A stretch of 7,231 nucleotides of DNA, taken from the NCBI GenBank assembly GCA_910587835.1, contig CAJUNQ010000054.1:1-7231 (forward strand), in the 5' to 3' direction. A program made the position numbers and the translations under genes. Shown piece after piece: positions 7,069-7,231 of the stretch; the stretch's first letter is position 1, and every line of letters starts with the position of its first letter. This DNA comes from an uncultured Oscillospiraceae bacterium (GTDB taxonomy: Bacteria > Bacillota > Clostridia > Oscillospirales > Acutalibacteraceae). The notes under the pieces were generated by a model that had not been told where the DNA came from, searched no databases, and was given only the letters and a program-made list of their open reading frames with translations.

Positions 7069-7084
7069 GGGAGTGTACATTTCG
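7069..7084 (+). repeat. Solo near-copy of the MITE terminal inverted repeat
   Basis: GGGAGTGTACATTTCG matches the left end of the element at 2045 (GGGAGTGTCCGTTTCG) at 14 of 16 positions and in the outward-to-inward orientation expected for the left end of an element extending rightward. No matching right end is seen before the window stops. GGAGTG/CGCTCC (7070-7088) can also form a small hairpin. Confidence 0.35.
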
Positions 7085-7169
7085 CTCCAAATATTGTACC
7101 ATAAAATTAGAATATCAAGTAAGAATTAGAATTCACAAAAAGTTTACAAAAAGGGGTTGAAATTGCAAA

Positions 7170-7231
<62 letters not shown>

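Larger units (their letters stand above)
6831..7169. other. AT-rich region without a recognisable gene
   Basis: These roughly 340 bases after the tRNA terminators are clearly richer in A and T than the genes to the left. No frame gives a recognisable protein. Three TATCGTT heptamers lie at its left end and a MITE-like terminal repeat at 7069-7084. Position downstream of a tRNA cluster and the change in composition would suit decayed mobile DNA or the upstream region of an acquired gene. No attachment-site duplication of the tRNA-Gln 3' end is seen within the window. Confidence 0.5.

Overview
The window reads as chromosomal DNA of a Gram-positive gut Clostridium-class bacterium, probably of the Oscillospiraceae / Flavonifractor-like group. 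This rests on GC-rich genes with strong Shine-Dalgarno sites, consensus SigA-type promoters, tRNA genes with encoded CCA ends, a type III glutamine synthetase, and a signal-peptide-less DUF5597-type beta-galactosidase. The placement is inference from gene content and style; no 16S or other marker gene is present.

Layout. Positions 1-230 hold a minus-strand tRNA operon: Thr(UGU), then Tyr, which the window edge cuts, driven by a consensus promoter. A plus-strand, apparently monocistronic glycoside hydrolase (396-1955) follows with its own promoter, a palindrome in the leader and a strong intrinsic terminator. The convergent gap up to 2248 contains a compact 91-bp hairpin element with terminal inverted repeats flanked by an 8-10 bp direct repeat, i.e. 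a MITE-like insertion. Two minus-strand genes follow: a two-TM sensor protein with a degenerate GGDEF domain (2249-3673) and a type III glutamine synthetase (3810-5927). A long palindrome carrying a possible -10 box lies between them. The glutamine synthetase has a consensus-like promoter and a leader RNA of about 115 nt that can fold and may form a pseudoknot near the ribosome binding site.

A second tRNA operon lies on the plus strand at 6259-6681: Gly(UCC), Arg(UCU), His(GUG), Gln(UUG). It has its own promoter and ends in a series of three terminator-like hairpins (6685-6830).

The last 400 bases differ from the rest: AT-rich, without a recognisable gene, with three TATCGTT heptamers, a second near-copy of the MITE terminal repeat, and finally an uninterrupted GCAA tetranucleotide tract (10 units) running off the window end. 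The tract is preceded by an ATG in a frame that stays open through it, so it may be the start of a phase-variable gene.

The genes do not form one pathway. The window joins core functions (tRNAs, nitrogen assimilation) with galactoside use and a nucleotide-signalling protein. The features most worth a second look are the GCAA tract, the MITE and its possible relative at 7069, the EGDRF sensor protein with an intact I-site, and the glutamine synthetase leader.
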